From Chitinibacter sp. GC72 (lineage in GTDB: Bacteria > Pseudomonadota > Gammaproteobacteria > Burkholderiales > Chitinibacteraceae): a DNA stretch of 64,000 nt. The position numbers were made by a program, and so were the translations under genes. The DNA lies in the NCBI RefSeq assembly GCF_009760905.1, contig NZ_VIRW01000005.1, positions 1-64,000 on the forward strand, read 5' to 3'. This document shows positions 63,233-64,000 of the stretch, in pieces; the stretch's first letter is position 1; each line of letters begins with the position of its first letter. A model generated the notes under the pieces. The model ran no database searches. It was not told the DNA's origin and saw only the letters and a program-made list of their open reading frames with translations.

Positions 63233-63281
63233 GAGTATGTTGTTGAAGGCTAATTAGTGATTGGCCTGTGAGGATATACCC
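63233..63281. repeat. 49-bp intergenic repeat, copy 10
   Basis: Ends GAGTATG and TATACCC, core TTGAAGGCTA and ATTGG. Its last base is also the last base of the TAG stop of motC (minus strand). Confidence 0.82.
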
Positions 63282-64000
63282 TAGTGATGCAAGAAACCCG
63301 CTAGTTTGTTTTCCAGCAAGCGCGGGTTTTCGCCGTTGGCGATGGTGACCAGCCCTTCGGCGACCATTTCGCGGCGGCGAACTTCGAGCATGATGTAATG
63401 CTTCAGCTTATTGGCCACGGGCAGAAAGAACAGATTGGCCGCGCCCACGCCGTAAATCGTCGCCACAAAGGCGACGGCAATCCCGGCGCCAAGCTTGGAT
63501 GGGTCGGTCAGGTTTTCCATCACATGGATCAGGCCCAGCACCGCACCCAGAATGCCGAAGGTGGGCGAATAGCCACCGGCAGATTCCCAGACTTTGGCCG
63601 CAGCCCGCGCCTGGTCTTCGTAAGCATCAATATCCAGCTCCAGCGCCCGGCGCACCATTTCAGGCTCTGCACCATCGACCACCATGGTCAGGCCACGTTT
63701 GACGAAGGGATCTTTTTCACTAGTGAGATAGGCTTCCAGTGCCAGCAAGCCGCCACGGCGCGCCTGATTGCCCCAGTTCATCAGCGTGGCGAGGATTTTG
63801 CGAAAATCCATCACTGGCGGCAGAAAAATCCAGCGCAGCATTTTGAGGCCCACCACAAAATGCCGCATTTCGGTTTGTACCATCACCGCGCCCATCGTGC
63901 CGCCAATGACGATGAAAAAGGCGGTAAATTGCACTAGCGAGCCAATCTGCCCGCCTTCGAGCCAGTGCCCGAGCACAATTGCCGACAGCCCCAGAATCAG
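63281..64000 (-). CDS. motC: Flagellar stator protein MotC (MotA family), 5' end outside window
   Basis: About 239 codons are visible; the start is beyond the right edge, since the frame is open to base 64000 and the usual first helix begins there. It has the MotA/TolQ/ExbB fold: GQIGSLVQFTAFFIVIGGTMGAV, then PVMDFRKILATLMNWG, and the paired helices GGYSPTFGILGAVLGLIHVM and AFVATIYGVGAANLFFLPV, which carry the conserved prolines and glycines. RRALELDIDAYED is in the cytoplasmic loop that meets FliG. Partner of MotD, whose gene is at 16802. A motD copy does not follow this gene here: the next gene downstream is plsC. Confidence 0.88.
   Translation of the reverse strand: MILGLSAIVLGHWLEGGQIGSLVQFTAFFIVIGGTMGAVMVQTEMRHFVVGLKMLRWIFLPPVMDFRKILATLMNWGNQARRGGLLALEAYLTSEKDPFVKRGLTMVVDGAEPEMVRRALELDIDAYEDQARAAAKVWESAGGYSPTFGILGAVLGLIHVMENLTDPSKLGAGIAVAFVATIYGVGAANLFFLPVANKLKHYIMLEVRRREMVAEGLVTIANGENPRLLENKLAGFLHH

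Overview
The window looks like chromosome of a mid-GC betaproteobacterium of the order Neisseriales, most likely near the Chitinibacteraceae (Chitinibacter, Deefgea, Iodobacter). This is inferred from protein style (rne, rluC, uvrB, acs, ActP/YjcH, MotC/MotD), from the rluC - HAD phosphatase - Rieske - S49 peptidase gene order next to a divergent rne, and from a long C-terminally extended IF-1. No database search was possible. About 53 protein genes, six tRNA genes and ten copies of a 49-bp repeat were found. There is no rRNA, CRISPR array or prophage. The only mobile-element sign is a cut-off IS630-like reading frame at the left edge.

Layout. 0-1 kb: transposase fragment, short TIR-domain gene and tRNA-Ser(UGA), resembling an island edge. 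1-10 kb: PilZ-like protein, ABC-F ATPase YbiT, IF-1, DUF1615 lipoprotein, LysR regulator, a polar amino-acid ABC permease and binding protein without an ATPase, and an HDOD protein. 10-17 kb: RNase E, divergent from rluC-gph-rieske-sppA. 16.8-26.2 kb: MotD stator protein, a membrane hybrid histidine kinase, two paralogous TPR proteins, a TPR hybrid kinase with receiver and HPt, and a REC-GGDEF diguanylate cyclase. The last four genes overlap and form one signalling unit. 26-32 kb: RND efflux pair, LplT-like transporter and DedA protein. 32-36 kb: alr, lysC, and a five-gene tRNA operon (Ser-Arg-Glu-Arg-Glu) behind a near-consensus promoter. 36-41 kb: UbiH-type hydroxylase behind twelve tandem heptamers, DsbC, a PagP-like barrel protein, a FosX-like epoxide hydrolase, and uvrB. 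41.6-45.4 kb: an AT-rich orphan gene, then NrtR divergent from a prs-nadV NAD-salvage operon whose promoter spacer is filled by a palindromic operator. 45.6-58.2 kb: two acetate-type sodium-symporter modules. Each has a symporter, a small membrane partner, a cNMP/CBS/nucleotidyltransferase (DUF294) protein and a DEDDh exonuclease. 58-64 kb: LysR regulator, rpmB-rpmG, ftsK, plsC, and the start-less end of motC.

The most notable non-genic signal is the 49-bp imperfect palindrome (ends GGGTATA and TATACCC). It occurs ten times, always with the same length and always between genes, and in most copies within a few bases of a stop codon. The best candidates for undescribed biology are this repeat family, the TPR/histidine kinase/diguanylate cyclase operon, the heptamer tract before the ubiquinone hydroxylase gene, and the duplicated symporter-DUF294-exonuclease modules.
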